Assembly (NCBI RefSeq): GCF_000002865.3 | Contig: NW_001865058.1 | Location: 232,064 to 296,063, forward strand | From: Monosiga brevicollis MX1 | Lineage: Eukaryota; Opisthokonta; Choanoflagellata; Craspedida; Salpingoecidae | Direction: 5' to 3' | Length of the DNA stretch: 64,000 nt | Shown here: in pieces, positions 1 through 13,502 of the stretch | How positions within the stretch are numbered: position 1 is the first letter of the stretch | Layout: every line of letters begins with the position of its first letter | Program-made: the position numbers and the translations under genes | The notes under the pieces: model-generated | What the model was told of the DNA's origin: nothing | The model's input: the letters and a program-made list of their open reading frames with translations, nothing else | Databases searched by the model: none

Positions 1-3000
1 GTCGGGATCGCCATGCTGCTGATATAAGTCAGCAGCACGTTCCAGTAGAGAAACACGGATAGAAGCCGTAAAATTGTACTCATCGTTCGAGGCAATATCC
101 AAATAAAAACCTGCGAGCAAACATGGGGATACGTTCTCGGCCAGGAAGTTTTTATGGCATATTTCCAGCAAGACGTTCTGGGACGTCTCGGAGTTGGCAA
201 AGCAAGTGCGATGCATCTCCTGCAGTTTGTAGCGAGCTTCTTCCAGCATAATGTGGTCTTTGCGGAAGTCAAACAGCAGAGCAAACTCGCGTGCCGTATC
301 GTATTGATGACGCTGCAGAAACTCAGCCACAGCTTGCTCAGGTTTGGCGATGAGAGCGCTTGAGAGCCCGTGCTGCGCAAGCAATTGCGACGCCTTGTGT
401 TCGCGCACATAGCGATCGCTGTAGTTGATCTTTGCCAACGTCTCCAGTAGTAGCTCTCGATAAAATTCCCAAAGAGATGAGCTACAAACGGCAATTGTGC
501 GAGTTAGAAGCAGAGAGGAAAAAAAACAGAAAAAAAAAATAAATGAAAGAAAGCCCTCCCAACTCCTACCGAAAAAGAATGCAGTCCATGAGGTCGCCAG
601 CCAGTTGGTCAAGCCATTTGAGGGGCCCCAGTGTGATTTTGAGCTGAGCAGCAAGGTCAGGCGTCGTTTGCGTCAAAACCGCCCGGTAACCTTCAAGATT
701 CTTGCGGCAGCCAGACGCCCGGCCTTCGCAAGCCTCAACCATGGCGACCAAGAAATGCAAAAATGGCGAGGTCGGGTCGAACACCATAAACGCACTCTGT
801 CCAAACAAGCAAACAAACACGAGGCATGAGCAAACGAAATTAGCCAAGACAAGGCCATGAGGGAAGACCACGCACGATGTGACGATGGATGGTGACTCAA
901 CAGACCTGGACAACTTGGAGGTGCCCCTGACTGGCAGCCTGCAAGATCAACTCCTTCAAATCTTCCTTGACGTCCCGGGCGTACCAGTCGTTGCTTGCGT
1001 CGACTGGGAGGTGAACCGTCACGGCCAGCCATACCAGCATGCAGTGCACAGACAGGTTTCGGTTGTTGCCCACGCCATGAGCCATGATGGCCAACGTTGT
1101 GCTTTGCAAGCGAACTGCTTCGTGCAACAAATTCGAGCCCAGATCCTCGCCAGGCGGAAAGTTTGCGAGAACTTCAGCCAAATCCATGTCATGTCCCTTC
1201 GTGATGCAGCGCTTATTGATTGGAGCTACTCGTGCCACTCGGCGCTCCGGGTCAAGTCGGTGCAACATGAGCTGCAGGTGGCGGACCAGGTTGGTTGGCG
1301 CATTTTCAGCGTTGTTGCCTTCGACAACTTGAAACATCTACCGCCGTCGAGTCACATCCCAGGTGAATAAGAGCTGTTCACAATGCGGCACCAAGTTTCT
1401 TTCCACTCCATTGCTTCAGACCAACCTCAGTCAGGCCCAAATCGAGCTCATCAGCAAAGGTGAGCATGTTCACCCAATCGTTGTTCATTAAGCATCGATC
1501 CAGATATCCGGTTCTAAACACGACAAGTACAAAGGTAAGGCACATAGCTTCGTGCTGAGCGTGAACAACCAGAGGCAATTCGTTTGCCGGCGTGGTGGCT
1601 TACGGAGTAGGCTGTTGCAGGAGCTTGGCGATCTTCACGGTCACGCTCCAAGCGTCGCGCACAGTCACTTCAGGCAAGCCTGCACGTCGTTCCAGGGAGC
1701 GTAGGGCATGCTGAAGCGTGGCCACCAGCTCAGCGGCGTGCTCGAGATCTAATCCAATTTCTTGATTCGCGCCTTGATCCGCTTCCTGCAGGCGCGCATG
1801 TCGAGCTGCTTTGGCAAATTGCACAGTCACGTGCGTGTGCACGAATCTGAATAAAAGGAAAAGATGTGATCACACCTCGTGAATGATTTGGCACGAGGGG
1901 CAAAACAGACCCACTTGCGCCATCGCAAGCGGTCGTACTTGGGTTGTGTTGGCATGGATGAATTGCGATCCAACAGGTCCACCACGTCCAGGGCCAGCTT
2001 GAGCACATTACACGCCGGCTGTTCAGACGCAGGGTAGCACAACAATGATCACCGGTGTCAGCGAATCACCTCATGCTAGAAAAAAAAACAAAAAAAAAAA
2101 AAACCTTGATGTGCAAACTTGAACCAAACATAGTGCAGAAACTCACCCCTTCATTACACATGAGAAGGAAGAAAATACACCCGCTGCATTGGTGCGCACA
2201 CAAAAAGTGCATCAGTCGGATGAGACGTATTCACTTCTTTGACTTGGCGCTTGCGAGGCAGGCGCACAAACCTCGAGACGTGACGAGAAGGAGAGCTGTT
2301 CTGGCGTGCGGTGATGGCAATCTCAAAAATGCGTTCCAAATGTGCGTTGTCAGAGATCCACTGAGACAATGTCAAGTTGGCATCGCGACACAGGCGGTAG
2401 GCCTGCAAAGGCCGCCCATGCTCCAAATAGTAGAACGCATCGATGCTGTCCTGCGCGCCAAACCTACAAAGACGTTGTCACAAGAAGCATGAGACGTTGA
2501 TCGGATGACCCACCGTCCAGACCAGCGTGACAGGGGATCTGAGAATGTTGGCAAGACTCACGCTTTAGAGAGCGGTCCGGTGCAAGAGGGTAGTCGCGCA
2601 TAGTGCGCAAGGTCGGCTTCTCCGGTTGTGGACGGAACACGGCTGCCACTGGTGTCACGGTGACTGGTCTCCACTTGCCAGGCCAAAAGGCGCTCCACGT
2701 CCAACTTTGTGGCTGAGCGCAGCAGCTGCCACCGCTCTTGCTCATCCATCCGTGGTACAGCCTGGTCCACTTCTATCTTGAAACGCTCAAAGACGTGGTT
2801 CGCTATAAATCACAATGTGGGTCCAATACAAGTGGTGAGGCACGGTGAAATCATCCAGATTTATGTGGCAGGCCAGTTGTATTGTCGACTCACGGTTTTC
2901 CATGACCACAGGTTCATGCTTGAGGTAGCGCCGAAGGTTGAGGAGCCACGACGATGGCTCTTTTTGTCGGCTGTTAGCCAAACAAAACACATGCCATCGG

Positions 3001-6000
3001 CATCAGATCGAACCAGTACTTAGGCAGTGCAAATGGTTCGACAAAAGTTGCTTGCATGAGCATGTTTCAAAGACAATGCACGCACCCAACTTCAAACTCA
3101 ACTTGCTCCAGTAAGCCCAGATCTCCGCGATCTTGCAGTTCTGGGTAGACGGTGCTCAGGGCGGTGCGCGCTGATACAGGACTTAGCCGCTGGTACAAGC
3201 TCTAGCCACAGGTCCGTGCCGCAACAGACAAGCTTGAGTGCGCAAAAGGAATCGATGAAGAGGTGAATGGCTCCTGCGACAGCGCAATTCAAACACGCAC
3301 CCATAGTCGATTGTCGCGGCACAGCTGATGCAAAAAAGTGTGTTGCTCATCCGTGAGGTTGCGCGTATTGCTGTGTTTAGAACCCAGAGCAGCCAATGAG
3401 GAAACAGGATGGGTGTCAGTTCCGCTGATGCAGAACCAAAACGAACGGAGCAAACATACGCGCGGTCAAGCAGCACGGAGGCTCGGGCCAATCGCCGCAG
3501 CTGCCAACGAATGCCAAGGTCTACATCTTGGACTACCGTGGTGGCAGGTTGGACAAGACCAATTCGATACATAATCTTCTCTAGCTCGTAAGCTGCGGAG
3601 GGAGAGAGCACGGGTGGACAGGAGAAAGAAATTGAGCGCGTGGAAGGCTCCAAGGCCCCAAGCAGCAGACTTGGATGCATGGAAGGTTGGGAGGAGAACA
3701 TGGTGGGGGCCTGGGAGCGTGGTGCATCTCAATATAGGTAGCCCTCACCGAGCAAGACATTAGCTGGTCTGAGATTGAGCTGTTGAGCAAAGGCCAGGCG
3801 CTCGGGCTGAGAGAGATCTTGGACAAGGGTCACCAAAAGTCGCTCGAGCCAAGCTAGCCAGTCGGTGCGCTGCAACTGGCACGCCATGTTAACCAATTCA
3901 AGCACAACATCCCGGATGGTGTCGCCCCCCAGCTCTGCAGCCCAGCGCTCCACATCGCGCAAAGAAGCATCGAGCAGTTCATTCTCTTCAACAAGAAGCA
4001 AAAGCCGCGTGGCAGTGCTCATGGCGCACAGCTGTGCAACGGTCCACTGTGCGTAACCTTTGCCGGCAACAGCTCGGTTTTTGGCTGGTGCGGCCGTCGT
4101 GGGAGTGGCGTTGGCCCATCGCTGCCGGCGAAGTTGAAGCAGACGCGGGAGCCAGTTGCCATCTGCATCAATGTCCAGTAGCGACTGGACGGGCGGAAGG
4201 GTTCCCGCTGTCTGTTTATCACGGGGCACCAGCTCCGAGAGGGCCCTGGCAATGGTACCCGGCAGAGCAGGGCGCGACAATTTGAGTTTGCGCTTCTTGG
4301 CTGCCACCTCAATGTCTTGAGTTCCGTAGCGTTGCCAAAAACGCTCGGCCAAAGTGGAAAGTCGTTCCTAAGGTGTTATTTCATTTTCTTATGAGCGTGT
4401 TGCTTTGCACAATCCTTGGAGCGATGTGACTGTGATGAACACACACCTCGGCGGGGGTGCAAGCCCCAGCACTTTTCAAGCGTTCAAAACACCGCATCGC
4501 CACTTGCGGGTAGCACGTATGCATAAATACGGCCCGATAAAAGTCGTGTGCATCCTGCACATGAGCCCCTCGACACAGCGTGAGAAAGCATCCGGGCCTG
4601 AGTGGGTCGGTACCGAGCTCGAAACACTGAACACGCAGCACCCACCAAAAGAGCAGCCTGGCACACCGCCACACATGTATCAAAATCATCGGAAATGATG
4701 GCGTGGTATGCCAAAGCTTGCGCGGCGGCTGTCATGTCGTCTTGCATGACAGGGAGGGTCACGTCGTGAGCTGAATTTAGCATGGGAACGGCCAAATCCT
4801 TCCTGAGCTCTTCGAGTCCCGCATCCATGGGCTCATGCTCTCCGAGGGGCTCTTGCAACGTAACACGCTGCAGGTCGCAGACAAAAACCATGTACAAGTA
4901 TGCTTGCTGCACCAGGTTGTCATTGACGGCTTGCAAGACAATATCAGCTGCCGGCTGGCAGGAGCATTGATGCCATGCACGGGAGAGAATAAGCTGAAGA
5001 TTGTGGCATCAAGTCGTGGATGAAGCAGGGATAGGTTTGGGGTCATACCTGGCCTTTCCAGCGCTCAAAGTGGGAACGCATGCTGGGGGGAATAGCGGCG
5101 AGTTGACGAAGCACATCGCGAGTCGCCTGCGAGGCAGGGAAGAAGTAAACAGAAAAAAAAAATGACATGGAAACCCAGGCCAGGGCAACGGAAGGGTGCA
5201 CAAAAACAAAAACGAAAACAAAAAAAAAAATAAAAAATGAATAAATAAAAAGACATGACCCGGGCCATACGAGCGATACTCACTCTTTCCATGCCAGACA
5301 GTTTCACTGGTTTCACATCCTGGTGAAAAGCCCCAAGCAAGGATCTTTGTTACAATGCGAGTGGAAAGTTTGGAGAAGCGACGTGCGGTCAGCAACAACA
5401 ACGCACCGGTTCAAGGACTTTGCGCTCCTCAAATTGCAAGAGAGCATGCAAATGACGTGTAACGGCTTGCAAATGCTGGACGTTCTTCGGCGATGGCTCC
5501 TGGTTTTGCCCGTCCTGGTGTGATGACTCGGTCAGCATGGGGTTGAAGGGGCAGCGGGTTGAGGTCAGGTCGGATCATCAATCTCGTACCTTGATCTGTT
5601 GCATTAGAAAGCGGCGCACCACTTGCAACAGTTGTTCTCGAAAGCCCCAGTTATACGAGACTTGAGTGTAAAGGTAAGTCATGTTACGTTCGATCGCTTC
5701 CATGGCGGCATCCAGTTGCTCCTATGACGGATAATGTTTGAATTTTTTGAATACTCAAGCATAGAAACAGCTCACCACGATAGGGCTTATGAAAAGTCCA
5801 AGGGTCAGAGCAACTCACGTGAGGGGCTCGATTCAGGGTTGCACTGACAACGTCCGGCTGCTGAAACCGCAGGGCGGTCTCAAGCTCATGTAAAAGCAGT
5901 GTGTGTTGATCCTGCGCGAACAAGTGATGATTCAGTGATGCACGGCAACATCGACAATAGTAGCAGTGATGCAAGCCACGCTCGAGATCTCAGCTTGGCT

Positions 6001-8409
6001 TGTCATGTCCATTGTATTATGCCAATGGAGAGGGCTGAAGGGTTGAAGCAAAGAAGGGCAGCAGGCAAAGTGCGACTAGACGTACCCAATCATTGATGGA
6101 AGAGAGTAAATTTGCGACACGAGTCTCGTCCAGAATGTACAACTGATCCAGCAGTTCTCGATGGGAGCTGGCGCGAGCAAGGGTGTTGATACCACCACGG
6201 CGCAACAGAAGCAAGGGCTGGAATGGTAGGCAAAACTCTTGTTAGCTGGAAGTGGGCACATGTGGTCAAGGGCGTGTGCATCCTGAGAGGCAGCTCACCT
6301 GGAGGCTGATACAGATACACGGCGTGCTGGTCGGGATCAAGGTGGATGCCTGAGAAGCAGCCAAACCACCGACAAGGACGCCGACGCAGGCGGGAGCATT
6401 GTTGGCCAATGGCTCCAAGCTGCCCAGCACAGCCATGAATTCGAGCTGGGCAACGTGAATGGTCAAAACGCAGCTCTCGGCCGGAAGCTCGGAGCGCACG
6501 CTGAGCGTGCGGTCGTCAGATGGGGAAGATTCAGAGGGTCGCGTGCGTTTGAGACGCGTGGGATGTCTGCAACCGCCCCAGGCAAGCGAGATGTGAGCCG
6601 TAAAACGGGCATGGTTTTGATTGTTTAGGCCTGCGCCGCCACGCGATGCTTAGTGTCGGGGTGTTGTCAGAAGTGAGACATGACAGTAGGCTACCTGGTG
6701 GCGGCTACGCGTTGCAGAGGCGCGGAGAGGGATACCCGGAGCCAAGCTGTTGGGACGCCATCGGAGGAGTCTATGGCCGAGTTGCCTGAGGTCGAATGTC
6801 CGGCATTATCAATGGTGTGGGAGGCAAAGGATTGTCGAAGTTGTTGACGCAGTCCGGCCAGACGAACTGTCTGGGAGCCTTGATCAGCGCCCATGCGCAC
6901 ATGTTCCGGATTGCGCTTAAAGTACTGAGGGTAAACATGGATGCGGTGAGTGGCCCAAGACCGATTGCGAGATGTAGAGGTGAACTTGAGAGCAAGGCAA
7001 GCATCACCAACCGTGCCCAAATTGATGCAAATGAGGTGGTGTGCGGTGCCCAAAACCATTTGCGACCAGTCATCACTGGCGGCCAGCGCGGTGATGACCA
7101 GATCTAATATAACATAAACACGGCGTGTCAGGCATATTCAAGCACTGGTTCGGGTTTGCCAAGCATGCACAGGACCAACCATTGCCGTCGTCGGCCACAA
7201 GTTGGAGGTCGATAAAACCAACAAGCCACCCATGTTTGACGTGGGCAACCAAGATGTAATTGCTTTTGAGGAGCAGTCCAATATGGTCATGGCTCGAGCA
7301 GGCAAGGACGATATCTGTTTGAGGAGCAGGTCGCACACTTTTCGTGAGGAAGCGTGATTGAGTCAACTTTGCAAGGAGAGCAAAGACTTGATCATTAAGA
7401 GCTTTATCAAGAGGGCGGTTGGCATACCATCATGACTTAAAGGAGCCGATGCCCAAGCATCGAGTTCCTCCAAAGGTAGCAAGCAGACGGAAAGGAGCAC
7501 GACGTGCGTGGGCTGTCATGTCCAAGTTAGCAAAAAAGGTGCGTGAGAATTCAGATGGTTTGACGCGGGACACGGGGATTGGGGATTTGATGGGCGAGGG
7601 CTTGTCCACCTTGATCTCCAGGGCAAAAACATAACGCTGGTTGACAAGTACGAGGCAAGTCTCAGCCTTGCTGCTGAGAAGCGAGATGCTCGATACATTG
7701 ACGTCTACGAAGAGAGACCGCGAGAGGGCAAGCAATATTGTTTGCAGCAGGGAGACACGGTGAAAAGTGCGCATGTACTGTTGACCACAACGTGAGGTAG
7801 ATCAGACGGATTGCACGTACCAGGAAAGCCGTGGTTTTCCAACAATTGCCGAGTTCGCTGAAGCGGGAGTTCGGATTGGCGCATGATCATGGGAACAGTT
7901 GTATTGATTTCCACGGGGCGCATGAGAGAAACGACGTCATCACCAAAGAGCTCGACTTGCGGGGTCACGGGTGACTCTGGATGGCCGGGAGTGGGGGAGC
8001 GTTCGTTAGGTAGTTTGGTCAAAGGAGGGGCGACCGTCACAAAGTTGATGGTAAGATCTTGTTCGACTGCGACGAGTGTGGCCGGTTCCGTCACCGAGCT
8101 GGTGAGTCCTTGTAGGATGCACCAGCTGCATGGCACGTCAGAGCATGGAGGATGATGTGAGGACAGCAGGGCAAAGCAGAAAGGTCTACAACTTCCACTT
8201 GTCACACTTGGAGTGCTGTCAACGGACCTTTGCACATCATAGAGGCGACCAGCCGTCAGCTTGCGGGGCTGCTGGTGTTGCCACTGCCAGATCGAGACGG
8301 TTCGCCGGGCATTCTCTGCGGCCAGGGCAAGCTTGTGCGGAAAAGCCTGCACTCGAGAGCAAGCCTCCAGCTCACCCACGGCCTCAAATTGATGGACCGT
8401 GAGATCCAT
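1..8409 (-). CDS. SPG11: Spatacsin (SPG11) homologue, C-terminus cut by window edge
   Basis: Large intron-rich minus-strand gene; the conserved C-terminal spatacsin domain lies beyond base 1. Spatacsin works with spastizin and the AP-5 adaptor on late endosomes and lysosomes, in lysosome reformation. Identification rests on collinear blocks I compared from memory with human SPG11: near 900-1200 the block starting DMDLAEVLANFPPGEDLG parallels human MTDLFEILLQCSEEPDSW; near 650-830 FMVFDPTSPFLHFLVAM parallels LFFKDSPLLLVMEMYEL; near 1-340 a helical block with FLQRHQYDTAREFALLF and CHKNFL parallels human QFALARRVAELAEL and CHENF; near 1450 LDRCLMNNDW parallels LRECAKANDW. The 5' part (about 7430-8409) looks like a degenerate beta-propeller. 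First usable Met is at 8409 (MDLTVHQFEAV), because the same frame closes with a stop a short way upstream; an extra 5' exon is possible. About 20 introns, many with A- or T-runs. Identity confident; exon edges not resolved. Confidence 0.85.
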
Positions 8410-9017
8410 GTTGGGTGGTCCGATCCCAAAGCCCGGGTTGTGGCCCTGGAAGATGTCGTCAAAAGCCCACGAGACTGGAGGAGGCACGCATCAGCTCCTG
8501 CGTCGAAAGAAGAGAGCAATGCCAGCACGCAATCAGACATCACATATCAAAATGCATCACTCTCTGATCCCTCGAAGCATCCAAGAGGCAGCACTATCAT
8601 ACCGGAGGCAGCACGGCGTGCGGTTGCCGTCGGCGACCAAATGCATGCAGTGTCGTTCAACAGCTCCAGCTGAAAAAAAAAAAATTAATAAAACTCGAGG
8701 GATGTTTGAAAAAGATTAATAAAACCCGAGGATGTTTCACATTGAAAAAGTTTACATCCGGATGTGTAAAAAAAATCAGAAAGTAAAAGCTCTCTCAACA
8801 GTGACCACCGTCTTAAAGTGTAGCTTTCGACACAGATTAAGGAACGACAATTTGTTCGCAACACCTGTTGTGAACGAGCGAGCGCGGCGGAGAGCGAAAG
8901 CGCGAGGAGAGAGGGCAGCGCCTCGTCTTCTGCTCTGGCACCGTAGTGGTCTCCCGTGCGGGCTCGTTTGCCAGTCTTGAGTGTGACGGTGATTGCACGT
9001 CAGAGAACAGGGTCATT
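8410..9017. promoter_or_regulatory. Bidirectional promoter region SPG11 / SF3A1
   Basis: 608 bp separate the divergent start codons of the spatacsin and SF3A1 genes. Promoters and 5' UTRs of both must lie here. No convincing TATA box stands out. Two copies of an AT-rich direct repeat lie at 8684-8739. The SF3A1 side (8870-9010) is purine- and GC-rich and resembles a transcribed 5' UTR. No coding potential supported. Confidence 0.5.
8684..8739 (+). repeat. Short direct repeat pair in bidirectional promoter
   Basis: Copy A at 8684-8709 and copy B at 8715-8739 share ATTAATAAAAC, then C/TCGAG, then GGATGTTT with one base of length difference, separated by five bases. An imperfect echo (CATCCGGATG) follows at 8755-8764. 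Role unknown; the position suggests paired protein-binding sites. Confidence 0.6.
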
Positions 9018-12000
9018 ATGGCAGAAGCTGCTGTGGAAACGTCGGCGGCGCCGGTACGTCGGAACGGCGTAGATCTTCCTCTGCCCCTTGTCTAGCTTTG
9101 CGCTCCTTTCTTTGCGCCAGCTCGCCATGGCCGTGTCATGCGAGCCGTCGTGTGTCAGGCCGGCAATTCAGTTGTGTGCTTGGCTGTGGGGAATGGGTTG
9201 TAGGCGGCCACTTCATCCGTGGGTATCATCAATCCACCGCCGGAGATTCGAAGTAAGTTTTGAAGGTTTCACTTTTGGGCTTGTGATGCTCTTGTTCCGT
9301 GATCGGGCGCCTCATCATCGATCGTGGCCCATGATAGACATTGTGAACAAAACCGCTGGTTTCGTTGCCAAGAATGGTTCGTTTCATGTCTTGCTCGTTG
9401 CTGCCTTCCAGCCCCTTGTGCTGGCCTTGGTACGCACGTTGGTCCATTCACCACCCTTCCCATCCATAGGCTGGGACTTTGCGGACCGCATCCGCAAGGA
9501 GAAGGCCGGCGAGGTCAAGTTCAACTTTCTGCAGCCGGACAACCCTTATCATGCCTACTTTGTGCACATGGTTGAAGAAGTTCGCTCAGGCCGCAACAAC
9601 GGTTCGTCCGCTGCAAATCGTGTCAATCATCTACTGACTTCTTTTCATGATGGTTTGGAATCTCTGCCACTCCCCTGTGCTGTGGTGCTCACCAATTTTT
9701 TTTCCCAGAACTCGGCAACATCAACCTTGATCAGGTCACTCTGGATGATGAGGTGAGTCTTTCCCTTTTGGCATAGCTACTCTTAACAACTTGTCTCGAT
9801 CCTTGACTCTTGCTTCATGCCATGCTACCAACCCGATAGATGGAGGAGGATGCCAAAACCGTCAAGCCCCCGCCCGAGGCCGAATTCATGGACGACCCTC
9901 CAACCCTTTCAGCTCAGGACTTGGATGTGATCAAGCTGACAGCACAATACGTGGCACGAAACGGCACTGAATTTCTTCAAACCTTGATGCAGGTTCGAGC
10001 CTGATTTGCATTGACCCGTTAATTCCGATCCTATTTGTTTTCCAATCTCTGACATGCCATCCCACGTAGAAGGAAGCCCGCAACTTTCAGTTTGATTTCC
10101 TCAAGCCCACGCATCTCCTCTTCAACTACTTTACTAAATTGACGGAACAGTACCGCAAGATCCTTTTGCCCCGTGATGACATGCTCGAGAAGCTGCGCCG
10201 CGTGGCCAAGGACCCACTCTCGGTATGTGCATGCGGTCAAGGGCACCCAATCTGCATTGGGCCGACTCTGCTACCGCCGCCCGCAGCTCAATTTGTCGAT
10301 GCAGCTTGTGCCAGAGGTGGAGCAGATGTCGCTGTACAAAAAGCAAACGGCCGAGGATCGCCAGCGACGGGCCGAAGAGCAGGAGCGCGAGAAACGTGGG
10401 TTTCCTCCTGCTCCCTTGACCCTGGATACTCCTCAACCGCACACCTCACAATCCTCTGTCTCACATGGTGCGCGCTATAGGCGAGTTCAACAGCATCGAC
10501 TGGCACGATTTTGTGGTCGTGGCCACGATTGAATTTGGCCCCGACGACAAGGGTTGGTTTGGGTTTGCTTTGCTTAACTTTTGCTCGTAAGCTTATGTCC
10601 TCACTGACGCTCACTTGGTGGTCTTAGATTTGCCACCCCCCGTGACGGCGGAAAGCTTGGGCATCCGCATGGTTCAATTGGACCAGCTGGCACGCGAGGG
10701 CTACTCGTCACGCACTCGCCCCACAGAAGCTGAGGAGGCCCCCGCCAAGGACGAGGCAGCGCAGGAGGATAGTGATGTTGAGGTAACACAGCCTTTTGTT
10801 TTTGTTTGTGTTTCCCCTTGCATCTTTTGCTGGGCTCCTCTGGCATACCGCACCCAACACCAACCGGCCGTTGCGCGTGGTTTGCAGATGGAGGTCGACG
10901 ATGACATGGACATGGATGATGATACAACTCCCGCCACAGTGCCGGGGGGGCCAATCGTGGCATCGGCCAACAAGCCTGGGACAATGCCTGCTCAAATGGC
11001 CACCTCCGAAGAGCCCGTCAAGATTCGGTGCGTGCAGAGATAGGACCGTGCATTTGGAGCAGACATGAAATCAGGACTCATGCAATGTGCAATGTGCGAT
11101 TGGGTGGACAGCGAATACGATCCAAAGGCCAAGAAACCCGTCCAGAAAAGAAACGCTGCCGGCGAGCTGCTGCTGGAGTCACCTATCACGGGTACGTACA
11201 CTCAGGATCGCGATCCAAGCCGGCTGCGCATGGGGGGCGATGGACGTTGATCTGGATCTGATGTTATGGTATACTCGCTTCTTGTCTTCAACAGGCGAGC
11301 TGATCCCCGAGTCACAGATGGCCGAGCACATGCGCGTCAACCTGCTTGATCCCAAATGGCGGGAAGACAAGGCGCGGTAAGCATTCCCCAACACGCTCTG
11401 TTTTGTTTTGTTCTGTTCTGTTTTGTTTCTTCTTTCGGTTTTGTTGTCTTCTTTTGCTTCCGATTGCCATCCTGGCCATAGCAGCTCCCGCGGCCCCCTG
11501 ACACTGGGTTGAGAGGCCTTAATCTTACCACGCACCTCATGACTATGCTCACCATTTTATTGCGCCATCCTTGCCGTAGCCAAGAGGAAGAGGCTCGCAA
11601 GCGCCAGGAGATGCACCAACTGCAAGGTTCGGGGACCATGCAACACCTCAAGGGGATTGCAGCCAAACGTACGGATATCTTCGGTGCTGGTGATGTTGAG
11701 ACCGAGATTGGTCGCCAGGTATGTCTCTTTTTTATCCAACAAAACGCATCAAAGAAGCAAGAAGGGAAGGAAGCAAACCCTGGCTCGACACCCATGGCAC
11801 ATCTCATCGATCGACTGGCCACAACACTTTTGCAGGTCGGTGCCGAGCGCGAGCGTCCGGATCCAAACCACCCCACCTGGGATGGCACACCCGTGCTCAA
11901 GGGCAAGGACGAGGTTGCTCGCTCACAGGCGCGTGCCCTGGCTGAGCAATCCAAGGCGGCTGCCGCTGCAACGTATGTACAGACCTTGCTGGTTGATCTA

Positions 12001-13174
12001 CCATGCTTGTCGTTTGACGCTCGGACCGGTTATGTGCGATCGGCATGACTGTCTATTCACATTTGTCTCTTCCTCTTTCTCTCTCTGATTCTGCTTGATG
12101 GCTGCAGTTCGGGCACTGGGGAAACTCAGCCCCTGAACATTCCTCCAAACATGCAGCCCACCAACTACCCACCCAACATGCAGCCTCCGAGCCAGCCCGC
12201 ACCCACCCCCATGGCTGCACCGCCACTTGCCCGCCCGCCTCCTTTGCCGTCGTCCACGGCCCCCGCAATGGCCGTGCCACCCCCAACATCTGCACCGGCC
12301 CCCGCCCCTCGTCCGGCCTATCCACCGCCACCTACCTCTTCGACAGCACCCCCCAACCTCGTTGGAGGTCCGTCTGAGGCCTGCACGGGATTGCATTCTC
12401 GGTAGCACTCATGTCTTTGCGACGACATTTTTCACACGCCTGGTTTGTCGTTTTGCATGTTAGGTCTGAATCTGCCACCCGCCACAGGAGGCGCTCCACG
12501 CGGGTGAGTGGGACTTGTCCCGATTGAGGAATCTTGATTCTGCATCTGACTGCTCTCACGCGGCACACACTGAACATACAGGATGTATCCCCCTCCTTCT
12601 TCGGGTGCTGGCACAGCTGCGGCGCCCGCACCTGCGCCCGCGCCCGGACCAACGCCTACGCCAACTCCAGCGGCGCCTGCTCCAGCTGCGCCTGTGACGG
12701 AGGAGCCTCAGCCAGCGGCCGAGGTAACCTCCGAGCCGCCTGCCAAGAAAACAAAGGCTGATACAGTTCTTTCGACCTTGGTACCAGAGGAAGAGTTTTT
12801 GCAGACACATTCAGGAAACGTTACCGTCACGGTCCAAGCCGATGATGAGGCAGCCGAAGGACGTTCCTTTTCGGTCACCCTGCCGTATACGGCTACGGTA
12901 AGTACTTCGTGCTGCATCGGCCAGGCGGCTTTGATCTTTTACATCTTGTCCTCGACGAGTTTTCTCATATGCTGGATTGCCCGTATTCCTGCGGCTGCTT
13001 TAGGTCGGCGATCTGAAGAGCGAGCTTCAGACCATGTCTGGCTTGGCCAAGAACAAGCAGAAGCTCACCCTCATGGGTATGGCATTTGGTAATAGCAACA
13101 CCCTGGCTTTCTATAATCTCGAGTCGGATAGTCCTGTTCAGCTGACCCTGAAGACGCGCGGTGGTCGCAAGTAA
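9018..13174 (+). CDS. SF3A1: Splicing factor 3A subunit 1 (SF3A1/PRP21)
   Basis: Core U2 snRNP subunit needed for prespliceosome assembly in the nucleus. About 15 exons joined by short GT-AG introns. Two SURP domains are clear: SURP1 (IVNKTAGFVAKNG then FNFLQPDNPYHAYF, about 9340-9600) and SURP2 (LTAQYVARNGTEF then FQFDFLKPTHLLFNYF, about 9930-10145). Next come a charged coiled segment, the FNSIDWHDFVVVATIEF block, the conserved YDPKAKKP and SPITGELIPESQMAEHMRV block, and RTDIFG. A long Pro/Ala-rich low-complexity region (12110-12720) precedes the C-terminal ubiquitin-like domain, which ends TRGGRK, matching the Arg/Gly/Lys end of human SF3A1 that contacts RNA. Start ATG at 9018 opens MAEAAVETSAAP, followed by a good donor; the junction to the second exon is not phase-verified. 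An acidic Asp/Met insert (about 10890-10925) follows SURP2. Convergent with RSL1D1. Confidence 0.95.
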
Positions 13175-13502
13175 GCAAGTGGAGGAAAGTTGCGCTGTAC
13201 AAGTTCTAGCACAACTTCAAGAATTGATTTTTCTTGCGTTATAATTCAAAATGTCGCGTTGTGGTTTACTTTGTCAAAGTGGTCGAAAGTTTCCAGACTC
13301 GGAAGAGAGTGCCAAGTCAATTTCATCGCTGATGCAACACTGCTGCTTAAAAAAAGAAGAGAAAGAAAAGAACAAATCAAAAGGACAAAGAAACAGTCGA
13401 CATTGGGGAGCCCTAGGCGTGCTCAACACAAAAAACGGACAGACGAGCGTCGACGCATCGGTGGGTGTGGAAACTATGAGACACCCAGTACTCTCCGAAA
13501 CA
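13175..13502. other. Convergent intergenic spacer SF3A1 / RSL1D1
   Basis: 328 bp between the two stop codons, holding both 3' UTRs. I see no gene, only a short A-rich stretch at 13350-13395. Confidence 0.6.

Noticed and set aside
8256-8673. Antisense open frames over spatacsin exon 1
   Set aside because: Shadows; the minus-strand exon has matching splice phases to the following exon.
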